Source: Deltaproteobacteria bacterium (GTDB lineage Bacteria > UBA10199 > JACPAL01). Taken from it: 64,000 nt of DNA. The DNA lies in contig JACPAK010000008.1 of assembly GCA_016180845.1 (NCBI GenBank), positions 30,615 through 94,614 of the forward strand, read 5' to 3'. The position numbers and the translations under genes were made by a program. The notes beneath the pieces were generated by a model. The model did not search any database. It was given only the letters and a program-made list of their open reading frames with translations, and was not told where the DNA came from. Positions 1 to 9,739 of this stretch are shown piece by piece; within the stretch, counting starts at the first letter, position 1; every line of letters starts with the position of its first letter.

Positions 1-1277
1 ACTCTGGTAATAGCCAAGGAATCTCTGGGAACTTTTTTCGTAACCGTCGTTCCGGCAGCGATCCAGGCGCCGTTTTCAACCTTAACAGGGGCGACAAATT
101 GCACATCACTGCCAATAAATACATTCTTGCCGATGACGGTTTTGTGTTTCTTGAATCCATCGTAGTTACAGGTGATCGTCCCGGCCCCGACATTCGTCCC
201 TTCTCCAATCACGGTGTCTCCCAAGTAAGAGAGGTGATTCGCCTTGACCCCCTTCATGAGGCGCGCCTTTTTTAATTCGACAAAATTTCCGACATGCCCC
301 CCCTCCCCTACCACGCTCCCCGGTCTCAAATGCGCAAAAGGACCGATACGGGCAAAAGATTTGATCTCACTCTCTTCAATCACAGAATAAGGAAGGATCT
401 CCGCTCCTTTATGGATCCGGCTCTTCCCGGTAACCACAACCCCCTGATGGATTTGAACATCTCTCTCCAACATCACATCGGCATCGATCGAAATCGAATC
501 CGGATTTCTCATCGTAACTCCCCTGGCCATCCAGGATTCATTAATCCTTCTTCGAAGTTGACTCTCTGCCCTCGCCAGCTCCAAACGACTATTGATACCA
601 AGACATTCCTGGGAATCATCGGCAACGACGGAAACGACCTTTTTCCCTTTTCTCAAAAACTGCTCAATCAAGTCAGTCAGATAATACTCTCCGGTCACGA
701 GGCTCTTTTCGATCTCCCGAACCCCCTTGAGGACCTCCTGGCAGTCGACAAGGTAAAGTCCCGAATTGACCTCGCAAACCTTTTTCTCCTCGGCAGTGGC
801 GTCTTTTTCCTCCACTATCCTGATCACCTCGCCGGCAGTATTGCGAATAATCCGCCCGTAACTGGTTGGATTTTTGACAAAGGTCGTCAAAAAAGTGAGT
901 GTTGCCTTCTCTTGGTAAAATGACCGCTGCATCTGACGTAACGTCTCGATTCTCAAAAGCGGAACATCTCCATACAGTATAAAGAGCGGCCCCTTACTCC
1001 CCAAGAGAACCCGCGATGCCGAAAGAACCGCATCGGCAGTCCCCTTTTGCTTCTTTTGCAGAACCCAAGTCACCTTCGAGTCTCGAAAAGTTTCTTTTAC
1101 CTTTTTCGCCTGATGACCGAAGACAACGATAGTCTTTTTCGGCTTGAGTTGTTTGACGGTGGTCAAGAGATGGGAAAGCATCGGCTTCCCTGCGAGCGAA
1201 TGAAGCACCTTGGGCAGAGAAGAATTCATCCTCTTCCCCTCTCCAGCCGCCAAAATGAGGACAACGGGTGATATCAT
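1..1277 (-). CDS. glmU: Bifunctional GlmU, C-terminus cut by window edge
   Basis: Bifunctional N-acetylglucosamine-1-phosphate uridylyltransferase and glucosamine-1-phosphate acetyltransferase, which makes cytoplasmic UDP-GlcNAc for peptidoglycan and LPS. Reading the minus strand from the ATG at 1277, residues 9-17 are LAAGEGKRM and residues 20-26 are SLPKVLH, the nucleotidyltransferase signature. The C-terminal part is a left-handed beta-helix of hexapeptide repeats. It contains the acetyltransferase segment KANHLSYLGD, whose His is the expected catalytic base, and GAGTITCNYDG. About 425 codons are visible, so only the last few dozen residues are missing. The start codon has no strong ribosome site but sits where the family begins. 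It is divergent from ssb across 77 bp. Identification is firm. Confidence 0.96.
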   Translation of the reverse strand, partial: MISPVVLILAAGEGKRMNSSLPKVLHSLAGKPMLSHLLTTVKQLKPKKTIVVFGHQAKKVKETFRDSKVTWVLQKKQKGTADAVLSASRVLLGSKGPLFILYGDVPLLRIETLRQMQRSFYQEKATLTFLTTFVKNPTSYGRIIRNTAGEVIRIVEEKDATAEEKKVCEVNSGLYLVDCQEVLKGVREIEKSLVTGEYYLTDLIEQFLRKGKKVVSVVADDSQECLGINSRLELARAESQLRRRINESWMARGVTMRNPDSISIDADVMLERDVQIHQGVVVTGKSRIHKGAEILPYSVIEESEIKSFARIGPFAHLRPGSVVGEGGHVGNFVELKKARLMKGVKANHLSYLGDTVIGEGTNVGAGTITCNYDGFKKHKTVIGKNVFIGSDVQFVAPVKVENGAWIAAGTTVTKKVPRDSLAITR

Positions 1278-1354
1278 GAACTCTGTTTGTACAAATTCCC
1301 CCTTGCCAAATCAAGGCAATCGTTCTACCTCAGGTTCAAAAAAAGGGAGGACTT

Positions 1355-1789
1355 ATGGCGTCAGTCAATAAAGTGATCCTTGTTGGAAATCTTGGTGGTG
1401 ATCCGGAGATCCGATTTCTCCCCTCCGGCCAACCGGTCGCCAATTTCAACATCGCCACATCAGAACGATGGACGGCAAAAGATGGGAATCCTGGCGAACG
1501 AACGGAATGGCATCGTATCGTCGTCTTCGGAAAACAGGCAGAAAATTGTAAAGAGTACCTCAAAAAGGGGCGCCAGGTTTATGTCGAGGGGCGGCTCCAG
1601 ACCCGTGAATGGAATGACAAGGAAGGTCATAAGCGAAACACAACAGAGGTTGTCGCCCAGATGGTTCAGTTTTTAGGAACAGGAACTGGCGGAGGTCGCA
1701 CTCGAGATGTCGAAGCCCCTCCAGTCGTTTCCGAAGAGGAAACGAAACCATCACCTCTGGGTAATTCGGACGATGATATTCCCTTCTAA
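1355..1789 (+). CDS. ssb: Single-stranded DNA-binding protein
   Basis: SSB binds and protects single-stranded DNA and recruits repair and replication partners. The 144-residue protein has an N-terminal OB fold: [20 protein letters not shown] at the start, then ATSERW and [11 protein letters not shown] short acidic linker follows, ending in DDDIPF, the conserved C-terminal tip that binds partner proteins. A ribosome site (GGGAGGA) precedes the ATG. The stop codon is directly followed by the trxB start (TAA then ATG), so the two are very probably cotranscribed. The length is normal for a bacterial housekeeping SSB. Confidence 0.97.
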   Translation: MASVNKVILVGNLGGDPEIRFLPSGQPVANFNIATSERWTAKDGNPGERTEWHRIVVFGKQAENCKEYLKKGRQVYVEGRLQTREWNDKEGHKRNTTEVVAQMVQFLGTGTGGGRTRDVEAPPVVSEEETKPSPLGNSDDDIPF

Positions 1790-2713
1790 ATGACCACCGA
1801 AAACGTCATCATCATAGGCTCCGGACCCGCAGGCCTCACCGCAGCGCTTTATACCGCTCGGGCTGACCTGAATCCGCTCTGTATCGAAGGATACCAGAGA
1901 GGTGGCCAACTGATGCTTACGACGGAAGTGGAAAATTTTCCCGGTTTTCCGAATGGGATCCTCGGCCCTGAACTCATGGAAATCTTCCGGAAGCAGGCGG
2001 AGCGGTTTGGGACACGATTTATGACTCAGGATGTGACGCGGGTTGACCTCAAGAAAACCCCATTTCTGGTTGAGGTCGGCAATGAAAAACATGAGGCCCG
2101 CGCCGTCATTATCTCCACAGGAGCCTCCGCCCGTATGATCGGTCTCCCGAATGAAAAACGGCTGATGGGTAAAGGAGTGACCACCTGTGCCACCTGTGAT
2201 GGCGCCTTTTTCCGAAACATGGAGGTTGCGGTGGTTGGCGGAGGGGATTCCGCAATGGAAGAGGCGATTTTTCTGACCCGATTTTGCACCAAGGTCACGG
2301 TCATTCACCGTCGTGATCAACTACGCGCCTCAAAGATCATGCAGGACCGTGCGTTCGCGAATAAAAAGATCCAGTTTATCTGGGACACGGCGGTTCAAGA
2401 TGTCATCGGAGAGAAAGAGGTCCAGGCACTCAAGCTCAAGAACTTAAAGACAAACGAAGTGAACGAATTAAAAGTCGCCGGGCTTTTTGTCGCTATTGGT
2501 CATGAGCCGAATACCCAGCTCTTCAAGGGCCAGATCGAGATGGATAAGAACGGTTATATCGTCACCAAGGACGGCTCGAAGACGAATCTTCCAGGCGTCT
2601 TCGCCTGTGGTGATGTCCAGGATCATGTCTATCGTCAGGCGATCACCGCTGCTGGCAGTGGCTGTATGGCGGCGATTGATGCGGAGAGGTATTTGGAGTC
2701 ACTGGCTCACTGA
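1790..2713 (+). CDS. trxB: Thioredoxin reductase
   Basis: Thioredoxin-disulfide reductase passes electrons from NADPH through FAD and a redox-active disulfide to thioredoxin in the cytoplasm. The 307-residue protein shows the FAD-binding GSGPAG at residues 11-16, the catalytic CATC with Cys133 and Cys136, the NADPH-binding GGGDSA near residues 150-155, and the C-terminal FACGDV segment that contacts FAD. Length and motif order match the low-molecular-weight bacterial enzyme. It starts at the base after the ssb stop codon, so it probably relies on translational coupling. The ssb-trxB pairing is uncommon, but each identity is clear. Confidence 0.96.
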   Translation: MTTENVIIIGSGPAGLTAALYTARADLNPLCIEGYQRGGQLMLTTEVENFPGFPNGILGPELMEIFRKQAERFGTRFMTQDVTRVDLKKTPFLVEVGNEKHEARAVIISTGASARMIGLPNEKRLMGKGVTTCATCDGAFFRNMEVAVVGGGDSAMEEAIFLTRFCTKVTVIHRRDQLRASKIMQDRAFANKKIQFIWDTAVQDVIGEKEVQALKLKNLKTNEVNELKVAGLFVAIGHEPNTQLFKGQIEMDKNGYIVTKDGSKTNLPGVFACGDVQDHVYRQAITAAGSGCMAAIDAERYLESLAH

Positions 2714-2817
2714 AACACCAGAAAGTAACCGGTACCTTGCTGTGGCACACAGATCGGCATATCACCAATTATCCTACTGTATTGACTTTTAAACAGCCTT
2801 TCTATAGTGTTGTTGAC

Positions 2818-3105
2818 GTGTACACCCTCTCTGAAACAACGACTTTAGTCCCCTTCTCCGAGCTCCGGACCAAGCTGGATGAAGTTCTCAAGGCGCTCAA
2901 GACGAGCAAGGTGGTTCTGGAGCGCCGCAAACGGCCTTTTGCCGTCTTGGTCCCGATCGAAAAGTTCGAAAAGATGGAGGAGCTCCTGGAAATGGTGGAA
3001 GATCGGACCTTGGGCTACATCGCCCAGGAAAGGGACAAGAAAGGAAAAGAAAAAGACTACCTCTCCCTGGACGAGGCTGAAAAGAAGGTCGGGCTCAAGA
3101 AGTGA
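2818..3105 (+). CDS. Phd/YefM-type antitoxin
   Basis: Predicted antitoxin of a type II toxin-antitoxin pair. The likely protein is 95 residues, beginning at a GTG (2818). It opens with a short beta segment, then a helix containing VPFSELRTKLDEVLKAL and VVLERRKRPFAVLVPIEKF, the usual Phd/YefM layout in which the N-terminal half binds DNA. The charged, helical C-terminal half would wrap the toxin. An in-frame ATG at 2737 exists but adds an unlikely stretch (MLWHTDRH and following). A TATAGT box at 2803-2808 ends 9 nt before the GTG with no ribosome site between them, which suggests a leaderless transcript. The toxin start overlaps the stop by 4 nt. Autorepression by the TA complex is expected from the family. 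Confidence 0.8.
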   Translation: MYTLSETTTLVPFSELRTKLDEVLKALKTSKVVLERRKRPFAVLVPIEKFEKMEELLEMVEDRTLGYIAQERDKKGKEKDYLSLDEAEKKVGLKK

Positions 3106-3407
3106 GTTGGGAGGTCCTGTTTCATCCACTTGTCTTCGACGAGGATTTCAAAAAGGTCGACCGCTCCCAACAGCAAAAAATTGTTAAGGCGATCCGCAAA
3201 AAGCTCAGTATCGATCCCAAGTCATTTGGCAGTCCGCTCCGCGGCCAATTCCATGGCTTCTGGAAACTCCGTGTCGGAGATTATCGCGTTGTCTATAAAA
3301 TCGAAGAGGATCGAATTCTCGTCAAGGTGATCAAAATTGGTATTCGCAGAGATTTTGAAATCTATGAGGATTTGATCCGAAGGATACCAAAAATCCTGGA
3401 TTATTAG
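3102..3407 (+). CDS. RelE/ParE-superfamily toxin
   Basis: Predicted toxin partner of the preceding antitoxin. The 101-residue basic protein has the RelE/ParE fold pattern: an N-terminal strand (WEVLFHPLVFDEDF), two helices, then SPLRGQFHGFWKLRVGDYRV and a C-terminal strand ending IGIRRDFEIYED. The LRG...W+LRVGDYRV segment is typical of the family. RelE-type members cleave mRNA on the ribosome and ParE-type members poison gyrase; the sequence alone does not decide which. It starts at a GTG that overlaps the antitoxin stop (GTGA). Its own stop codon overlaps, on the other strand, the stop of a remnant sdhB tail. Confidence 0.82.
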   Translation: MSWEVLFHPLVFDEDFKKVDRSQQQKIVKAIRKKLSIDPKSFGSPLRGQFHGFWKLRVGDYRVVYKIEEDRILVKVIKIGIRRDFEIYEDLIRRIPKILDY

Positions 3408-3457
3408 CTCCCCAGTAATTTCTTGAAAACTCGCTTGGTCGCCTCCCAGTCGATTCG
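3404..3457 (-). pseudogene. Orphan fragment of a second sdhB 3' end
   Basis: Read on the minus strand, these bases encode ERIDWEATKRVFKKLLGS followed by TAA. The intact sdhB next door ends TMEWEATKRVFKKLLGS. Fourteen terminal residues are identical, yet many codons differ at the third base (for example GCG/GCA, CGA/CGG, GTT/GTG, TTC/TTT). The copy is therefore a diverged allele and not a recent duplication. No upstream sdhB sequence is joined to it. Its stop codon overlaps the stop of the toxin gene. It looks like a scar of recombination or gene replacement at the operon end. Confidence 0.75.
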
Positions 3458-3490
3458 CTCGCGCGGGGTGAACCCGACGCTCGCTAAAGT

Positions 3491-3516
3491 CAGGGCGAGA
3501 TCCTGCTCTCGCCCTG
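3491..3516 (-). terminator. Hairpin downstream of sdhB
   Basis: A perfect 10-bp inverted repeat (CAGGGCGAGA and its complement) encloses a 6-nt loop, 15 nt past the sdhB stop codon. It is GC-rich enough to act as the 3' end of the TCA operon transcript, or to stabilise it. No clear U-tract follows on either strand, so intrinsic termination is not certain. Confidence 0.5.
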
Positions 3517-3531
3517 GCGACCCACATCGAT

Positions 3532-4278
3532 TTATGAACCCAAGAGTTTTTTAAACACCCGCTTGGTTGCCTCCCACTCCATCGTGGCAATGGAAGTGGT
3601 GAGGGGGATGTTTTTCGGGCAGACCTCGACGCACATCTGGGCATTGCCGCAATCCTCGAGCCCACCTTGTCCCATGATCGCATCAAGCCGTTCATTCGCA
3701 TTGAGCTTCCCGGTCGGATGCATATTGAAGAGACGCACCTGAGAGATTGCCGCGGCACCAACAAAATCAGACTTGTCGTTAAATTGCGGACAGGCCTCGA
3801 GACAACAACCACAAGTCATACACCGTGAGAGCTCATAAGCGATCTGCTGGTCTGCAGGATTCATGCGGGGTCCGGAACCGAGGTTGTGGGTTCCATCGAT
3901 CGGAATCCAGGCCTTGACCCGTTTCAAATTTTCGAACATGACACCGCGATCCACTCTCAAATCACGAACTGTCGGAAATTTGCTCATCGGCTCAATGGTA
4001 ATTGGTTGTGAAAGACGATCGACGAGTGCAGAACAGGCCTGTCTCACACGACCATTGATCACCATGGTACAGGAGCCGCAGACCTCTTCCAGACAAGAGT
4101 CATCCCAGACAACAGGCGTTGTCTTCTCCCCCTTTGAATTCACCGGCCTCTTTTGAATCTCCATCAAACAGCTGATGACATTCAAATTAGGACGATAAGG
4201 GATCTCAAATTCCTCCCAATAAGATCCAGAGCCAGGAACCTCAGAGCGTTTAATTTTTAAAGTAATCGTCGTCGCCAT
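3532..4278 (-). CDS. sdhB: Succinate dehydrogenase iron-sulfur subunit
   Basis: Electron-transfer subunit of succinate:quinone oxidoreductase, on the cytoplasmic face of the inner membrane. The 248-residue protein has the plant-type [2Fe-2S] cysteines Cys62, Cys67, Cys70 and Cys82 (CLEEVCGSC), then the C-terminal ferredoxin domain with CMTCGCCLEACP from residue 153 and MCVEVCPKNIP near the end. The pattern matches SdhB of three-subunit type-B enzymes. The start is 5 nt after the sdhA stop. It is the last gene of the TCA operon and is followed by the hairpin at 3491-3516. Identification is firm. Confidence 0.95.
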   Translation of the reverse strand: MATTITLKIKRSEVPGSGSYWEEFEIPYRPNLNVISCLMEIQKRPVNSKGEKTTPVVWDDSCLEEVCGSCTMVINGRVRQACSALVDRLSQPITIEPMSKFPTVRDLRVDRGVMFENLKRVKAWIPIDGTHNLGSGPRMNPADQQIAYELSRCMTCGCCLEACPQFNDKSDFVGAAAISQVRLFNMHPTGKLNANERLDAIMGQGGLEDCGNAQMCVEVCPKNIPLTTSIATMEWEATKRVFKKLLGS

Positions 4279-4283
4279 AGATC

Positions 4284-6035
4284 CTACTTCACCACATCAT
4301 ACTTTCTAGGCCTCGGCTTAATATACTGCACATCGACTTCCTCATAAGAAAATTCCGGTTCATCTTTCCAACCCCTGGATTTTGCCTTGGTCGTCTTGAG
4401 CCAATTCATATCATCTCGATCAGGGAACTCCGGTTTAAAGTGGGCGCCGCGACTTTCATTCCTCCTCCAAGCACCAATCGTAATGACACGTGCCAGGGCC
4501 AACATATTTTTTAATTGTCGAGCAAAGAGAAGCTCTTTGTTGGACCATGAACCTCGATCCGGCAAGACGATCCTCTCGTATTTTTCCATGAGTTCCTGAA
4601 TCTTATCATCCGTCTTCCGAAGCTTTTCATTAACCCGGATCACCGTCACATTCTCTGTCATCCAATTGCCAAGCTCCTCATGAATGACGTGGGGATTGAT
4701 CCCATCACCGTCACGACGAGTCAGTTCTTCACAAATTTCACGTTCCCTTACCTCTACAGCATTAAATAAGGAGGCATCGAGAGAATCCGATTGTTTTCCA
4801 AGCCCCTTGGCATAACGAACCGCTGCAGGACCCGCGACGAAACCACCAAAAATGCAGGAGATAAGGGAATTTGCGCCGAGACGGTTCGCCCCATGGTATT
4901 GATACTCACACTCCCCTGCCGCAAAAAGACCAGGGATATTTGTCATCTGATTGAAATCAACCCAAAGCCCTCCCATCGAGTAGTGAACAGCAGGAAAGAC
5001 CCGCATCGGAATTTTCTTTGGGTCATCACCGACAAATTTTTCGTAAATCTCCAAGACCCCTTCCAGTTTTCTTTTTAACATCTCCGGATCGAGATGGGAG
5101 ACGTCGAGATAAACCTGTGGCCGACCTTCAATCCCCAATCTAAGCTCATAGACTACCTTAAAGATCGCGCGTGTCGCGACATCACGCGGGACAAGATTCC
5201 CATACTTTGGATACCATTCTTCCAGAAAGTACCACGGCTTCCCATCCTTGTAGACCCAGACACGCCCCCCTTCACCCCGAACCGATTCTGAAATGAGCCG
5301 GAGCTTGTCCTCACCTGGAACCGCCGTCGGATGGACCTGGATAAACTCCCCATTCCCATAAAAAGCGCCGCCTTGATAACAGGCAGAGGCCGCGCTACCG
5401 GTACAGATCGTGGAATTGGTGCTCTTGCCATAAATGGCACCGGGACCTCCTGAACAGATGATCACCGCATCCGCGGGAAAGGCACGAACTTCCATCGTGT
5501 TCATGTTGATCGCTGTGATCCCACGACAAACGACAGAATCATCGGTAATTGGCGAGAGGAACTCCCACCCCTCAAATTTCTGGACCTTTCCTTCCGCCTC
5601 AAAACTCCTGACCTGCTCATCGAGGGCATAAAGAAGCTGTTGTCCTGTCGTCGCCCCGGCGAATGCGGTGCGGTTAAAAAGAGTTCCACCGAAACGGCGA
5701 AAATCGATCAAACCCTCCGGTGTCCGATTAAACATCACCCCCATCCGATCGAGGAGGTAAATAATCTCCGGCGCCACCTCGCACATATTTTTAACCGGTG
5801 TCTGGTTCGCGAGAAAATCACCACCGTAAATAGAATCATCGAAATGTTGCCAGGTAGAATCCCCCTCCCCCTTTGTATTCACCGCGGCATTGATTCCCCC
5901 TTGGGCACAGACCGAGTGGGAACGTCGAACAGGCACAACAGAGAAAAGTTGGACCGGGATCCCCGCCTCAGCCACCTTGATAGTCGCCGAGAGACCCGCG
6001 AGACCTCCACCGACAATGATGATTTTTGGTGCCAC
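4284..6035 (-). CDS. sdhA: Succinate dehydrogenase flavoprotein subunit
   Basis: Oxidises succinate to fumarate using covalently bound FAD. The N-terminus has the dinucleotide motif IIIVGGGLAGLSA, and HSVCAQGGINAA carries the His expected to bind FAD covalently. Substrate-site segments HPTAV, RGEGGR, HYSMGGLWV and GANRLGANSL are all present in order. An in-frame TTG at 6056 lies inside sdhC. The GTG at 6035 (protein starting MAPKIIIVGGG) is preferred because GGAGGG lies 5 nt upstream and the family begins there, giving 583 residues. It lies between sdhC and sdhB in the same operon. Confidence 0.95.
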   Translation of the reverse strand: MAPKIIIVGGGLAGLSATIKVAEAGIPVQLFSVVPVRRSHSVCAQGGINAAVNTKGEGDSTWQHFDDSIYGGDFLANQTPVKNMCEVAPEIIYLLDRMGVMFNRTPEGLIDFRRFGGTLFNRTAFAGATTGQQLLYALDEQVRSFEAEGKVQKFEGWEFLSPITDDSVVCRGITAINMNTMEVRAFPADAVIICSGGPGAIYGKSTNSTICTGSAASACYQGGAFYGNGEFIQVHPTAVPGEDKLRLISESVRGEGGRVWVYKDGKPWYFLEEWYPKYGNLVPRDVATRAIFKVVYELRLGIEGRPQVYLDVSHLDPEMLKRKLEGVLEIYEKFVGDDPKKIPMRVFPAVHYSMGGLWVDFNQMTNIPGLFAAGECEYQYHGANRLGANSLISCIFGGFVAGPAAVRYAKGLGKQSDSLDASLFNAVEVREREICEELTRRDGDGINPHVIHEELGNWMTENVTVIRVNEKLRKTDDKIQELMEKYERIVLPDRGSWSNKELLFARQLKNMLALARVITIGAWRRNESRGAHFKPEFPDRDDMNWLKTTKAKSRGWKDEPEFSYEEVDVQYIKPRPRKYDVVK

Positions 6036-6048
6036 CCTCACCCTCCAC

Positions 6049-6660
6049 TCAAGCAAATTTCAACAATATCCCCACTCCCCAAATCCCCATCACGACAAAC
6101 AACCCCATCGTCATCGCCGAACTAACCCTCTGGGCCTTCGGCCCTACTGTGATCCCCCATGTCACGAAAAAACTCCAGATCCCATTACAGAAATGGAAAA
6201 CGGCCGAGAGGACCCCCACGAAATAGAACCAAAACCAGAGCGGTTGTTTCAAGATATCCACCATATAATTAAAGGTCATCTCTTCCCCGGCGAGTCCTGT
6301 TTTGATCCTTGTCGTATAAGAATGAGTTGCAATAAAAATGAGGGCGAGAAACCCGGTCACCCTCTGGAAGAAAAACATCCAGTTTCGAAAAAAACTGTAA
6401 CTCGTAAAATTATTTTCTCCTCGATAAATAATGGCTACGCCTAGAACCGCGTGAAGAAGTATCGGAAAATAGATCAAAAGCGCCTCGATCAGAACAACCA
6501 TCGGAAGACTGACCAAGAATTTTGTATGCTCGTTATAGGCCTCTGGAGAAATAAAGACGTATGAATTGGAGAAAAAATGCTGGACCAGAAATCCGCCGAC
6601 CGGCAGAAGGCCCGTGATCGACATCAATCTCTTAAGAAGAAACGAGGATGGATTTGCCAT
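6049..6660 (-). CDS. sdhC: Succinate dehydrogenase cytochrome b558 subunit
   Basis: Membrane anchor of the type-B enzyme, expected to carry two b-type hemes and the quinone site. The 203-residue protein has five predicted membrane helices. His28, His70, His113 and His156 sit in helices at positions suited to axial heme ligation, as in the Bacillus/Wolinella single-anchor family. There is no separate sdhD. It starts 2 nt after mdh and its end abuts the sdhA ribosome site, so the operon is tightly packed. The single-anchor form argues against an enterobacterial-type SdhCD complex. Confidence 0.92.
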   Translation of the reverse strand: MANPSSFLLKRLMSITGLLPVGGFLVQHFFSNSYVFISPEAYNEHTKFLVSLPMVVLIEALLIYFPILLHAVLGVAIIYRGENNFTSYSFFRNWMFFFQRVTGFLALIFIATHSYTTRIKTGLAGEEMTFNYMVDILKQPLWFWFYFVGVLSAVFHFCNGIWSFFVTWGITVGPKAQRVSSAMTMGLFVVMGIWGVGILLKFA

Positions 6661-6662
6661 TT

Positions 6663-7646
<984 letters not shown>

Positions 7647-7658
7647 TCATCTGATCAT

Positions 7659-8510
7659 TTACTTTTTTTTAGACTTGGCAGACCGTTCAGCCATCTTCGC
7701 CCAATCCTCCGGCGTCATCTCGGTCAGCATGTTGAATTCCCCGGCGCCGGAGAGCCATTCACCACCATCGATCGTGACAACCTCCCCATTGATATAATCG
7801 GCATAGTCCGAGACAAGATAGGCGGCGAGGTTCGTCAACTCCTCATGACGACCGGTCCGGCCTAGGGGAACTCTTTTCTTCCACTTCTCTTCATAACCAT
7901 CGGGCAGGAGATTCTTCCAGGCCTGCTCGGTCGGAAAAGGCCCAGGGGCAATCGCATTGAGTCGGATCTTGTATTTCCCCCACTCCACCGCAAGCGAGCG
8001 GGTCATTGCCACGACGCCCGCCTTCGCACAGGCGGAAGGAACAACATAGGCCGATCCTGTTGAATGATAGGTCGCCGCGATACTGAGTACCCGCCCTCCC
8101 CTTTGCTGATTGATCCAACGTCGTCCGGCAGCCAACGTGCAGTGAAAGCTCCCGTTGAGGACAATCCCAACAATCGCATTAAAACCATTCGGGGAGAGAA
8201 ATTCGGTCGGTGAGATAAAATTTCCGGCGGCATTGTTCACAAGGATATCGATCGGTCCCAGTGTCTTTTCCGCCTCGTCAAAAACCGCCTCGACCTGATC
8301 GTAATTTCTGACATCCGAGGTTTTGTAGAAAACCTTTGTCCCCTTTTTCCCGATCTCCCGACTTGCCTCTTTCAGGACCTCTTCACGCCGACCGGTGATC
8401 GCAATGTTGGCACCCAGTTCCGCAAACCGAAGCGCCATCGATTTGCCGAGACCGGTTCCACCGCCGGTGATGAGGATTGTTTTGTTTTTAAGAAGATCTG
8501 ACTGGAACAT
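7659..8510 (-). CDS. SDR oxidoreductase, 2,4-dienoyl-CoA reductase-like
   Basis: Short-chain dehydrogenase/reductase with the NADPH motif TGGGTGLGKSMA and the structural motif NNAAGNF. The segment AYVVPSACAKAGV replaces the usual YxxxK active site, and NAIAPGPFPTE and INGEVVTIDGGEWL follow. The VPSA..KAG arrangement is that of the DECR group, which reduces 2,4-dienoyl-CoA during beta-oxidation of unsaturated fatty acids. The substrate is inferred. The ATG at 8510 overlaps the icd stop (TAATG), so the 13-residue upstream extension to 8549 is rejected. Its place among TCA genes suggests coupling of acyl-CoA oxidation to the cycle. Confidence 0.82.
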   Translation of the reverse strand: MFQSDLLKNKTILITGGGTGLGKSMALRFAELGANIAITGRREEVLKEASREIGKKGTKVFYKTSDVRNYDQVEAVFDEAEKTLGPIDILVNNAAGNFISPTEFLSPNGFNAIVGIVLNGSFHCTLAAGRRWINQQRGGRVLSIAATYHSTGSAYVVPSACAKAGVVAMTRSLAVEWGKYKIRLNAIAPGPFPTEQAWKNLLPDGYEEKWKKRVPLGRTGRHEELTNLAAYLVSDYADYINGEVVTIDGGEWLSGAGEFNMLTEMTPEDWAKMAERSAKSKKK

Positions 8511-9739
8511 TACATATTCTCCACAATCGCCTTCCCAAACCCGGAACACGAGACCAGCGTCGCCCCTTCCATCTGACGATGAAAATCATACGTGACCTTC
8601 TTTTGGGCGATTGTCTTTGCCAGTGCCTGCGTGATGAGATCAGCCGCCTCTTGCCAGCCGAGATACTCCAACATCATCACCCCCGAGAGAATGACCGATC
8701 CCGGATTGACTTTATCTTGTCCTGCATATTTCGGAGCGGTCCCATGCGTCGCCTCGAAGATCGCGCAGCCGGTATCATAATTGATGTTGCCACCTGGGGC
8801 GATTCCGATCCCCCCAACCTGTGCCGCCAAGGCATCACTGATATAATCCCCATTGAGATTCAGTGTCGCAATCACCTCATACTCATCGGGCCGCGTCAGG
8901 ATCTGTTGGAGGAAATTGTCGGCGATGGCGTCCTTCATCATGAGACGTCCGTCCGATTTCCCCCCGGACTCCTCCCACGTCACTACCTGATCCCGAAACT
9001 CCCGCTTCGCAAGCTCATAGCCCCAGTTCCGAAACGCCCCCTCGGTAAATTTCATGATATTCCCCTTGTGCACGAGCGTAAGACTCTTTCTCTTCTTCTT
9101 CAGGGCGTAACGGAGGGCCGCCCTCACAAGACGCTCGGTCCCTTCACGAGAGACCGGCTTGATCCCGATTCCCGAGGTCTCCGGAAAACGGATCTTTTTG
9201 ACCCCCATTTCGTTTTGTAAAAAATGAATGACCTTTTTCGCCTCTGGAGATCCCTCAGCCCACTCAACGCCGGCATAGATGTCTTCGGTATTCTCCCGAA
9301 AGATCACCATATCGACCTTTTCGGGATGTTTTACCGGGGACGGGACACCAGAAAAATAACGGACCGGTCGGAGACAGACGTAAAGATCGAGCACCTGTCG
9401 AAGCGTGACATTGAGACTCCGGATCCCCTCACCGACCGGCGTCGTTAAGGGACCTTTGATCGCAACGAGATGTTCGCGGATAATATCGAGCGTCTCGTTG
9501 GGAAGAAGATTCGGCGGGCACTTGGTTCCAAGGACCTTTTGAGCCTTTTCACCGGCATAGACCTCACGCCACTCAATCTTCCGTTTCCCTCGATAGGCCT
9601 TCTCCACCGCCGCATCAAAAACCGCTTGAGAGGCATGCCAGATATCGGGACCTGTCCCGTCTCCTTCGATAAAAGGAATAATCGGCCGGTCTGAGACCTG
9701 CAGGACACCCTCACGACTGATTTTGATTTTTTCGCCCAT
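8510..9739 (-). CDS. icd: Isocitrate dehydrogenase (NADP-type)
   Basis: Converts isocitrate to 2-oxoglutarate and CO2. The 409-residue protein has [14 protein letters not shown] near the start, the substrate-binding [11 protein letters not shown] loop with the Ser that IDH kinase phosphorylates in enterics, [14 protein letters not shown], and the C-terminal [19 protein letters not shown]. These match the dimeric bacterial NADP-dependent family. The ATG overlaps the gltA stop and the TAA overlaps the SDR start (TAATG at both ends). This indicates translational coupling through three successive genes. Confidence 0.94.
   Translation of the reverse strand: MGEKIKISREGVLQVSDRPIIPFIEGDGTGPDIWHASQAVFDAAVEKAYRGKRKIEWREVYAGEKAQKVLGTKCPPNLLPNETLDIIREHLVAIKGPLTTPVGEGIRSLNVTLRQVLDLYVCLRPVRYFSGVPSPVKHPEKVDMVIFRENTEDIYAGVEWAEGSPEAKKVIHFLQNEMGVKKIRFPETSGIGIKPVSREGTERLVRAALRYALKKKRKSLTLVHKGNIMKFTEGAFRNWGYELAKREFRDQVVTWEESGGKSDGRLMMKDAIADNFLQQILTRPDEYEVIATLNLNGDYISDALAAQVGGIGIAPGGNINYDTGCAIFEATHGTAPKYAGQDKVNPGSVILSGVMMLEYLGWQEAADLITQALAKTIAQKKVTYDFHRQMEGATLVSCSGFGKAIVENM

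Noticed and set aside
294..923. Plus-strand open frame of 209 codons at the window start
   Set aside because: It is antisense to glmU, whose minus-strand frame shows all family motifs; the plus-strand product has no recognisable pattern.
3222..3812. Minus-strand open frame of 196 codons across the toxin gene and the sdhB end
   Set aside because: It overlaps two well-supported genes in other frames and matches no family; only the separate sdhB-tail fragment inside the region is meaningful.
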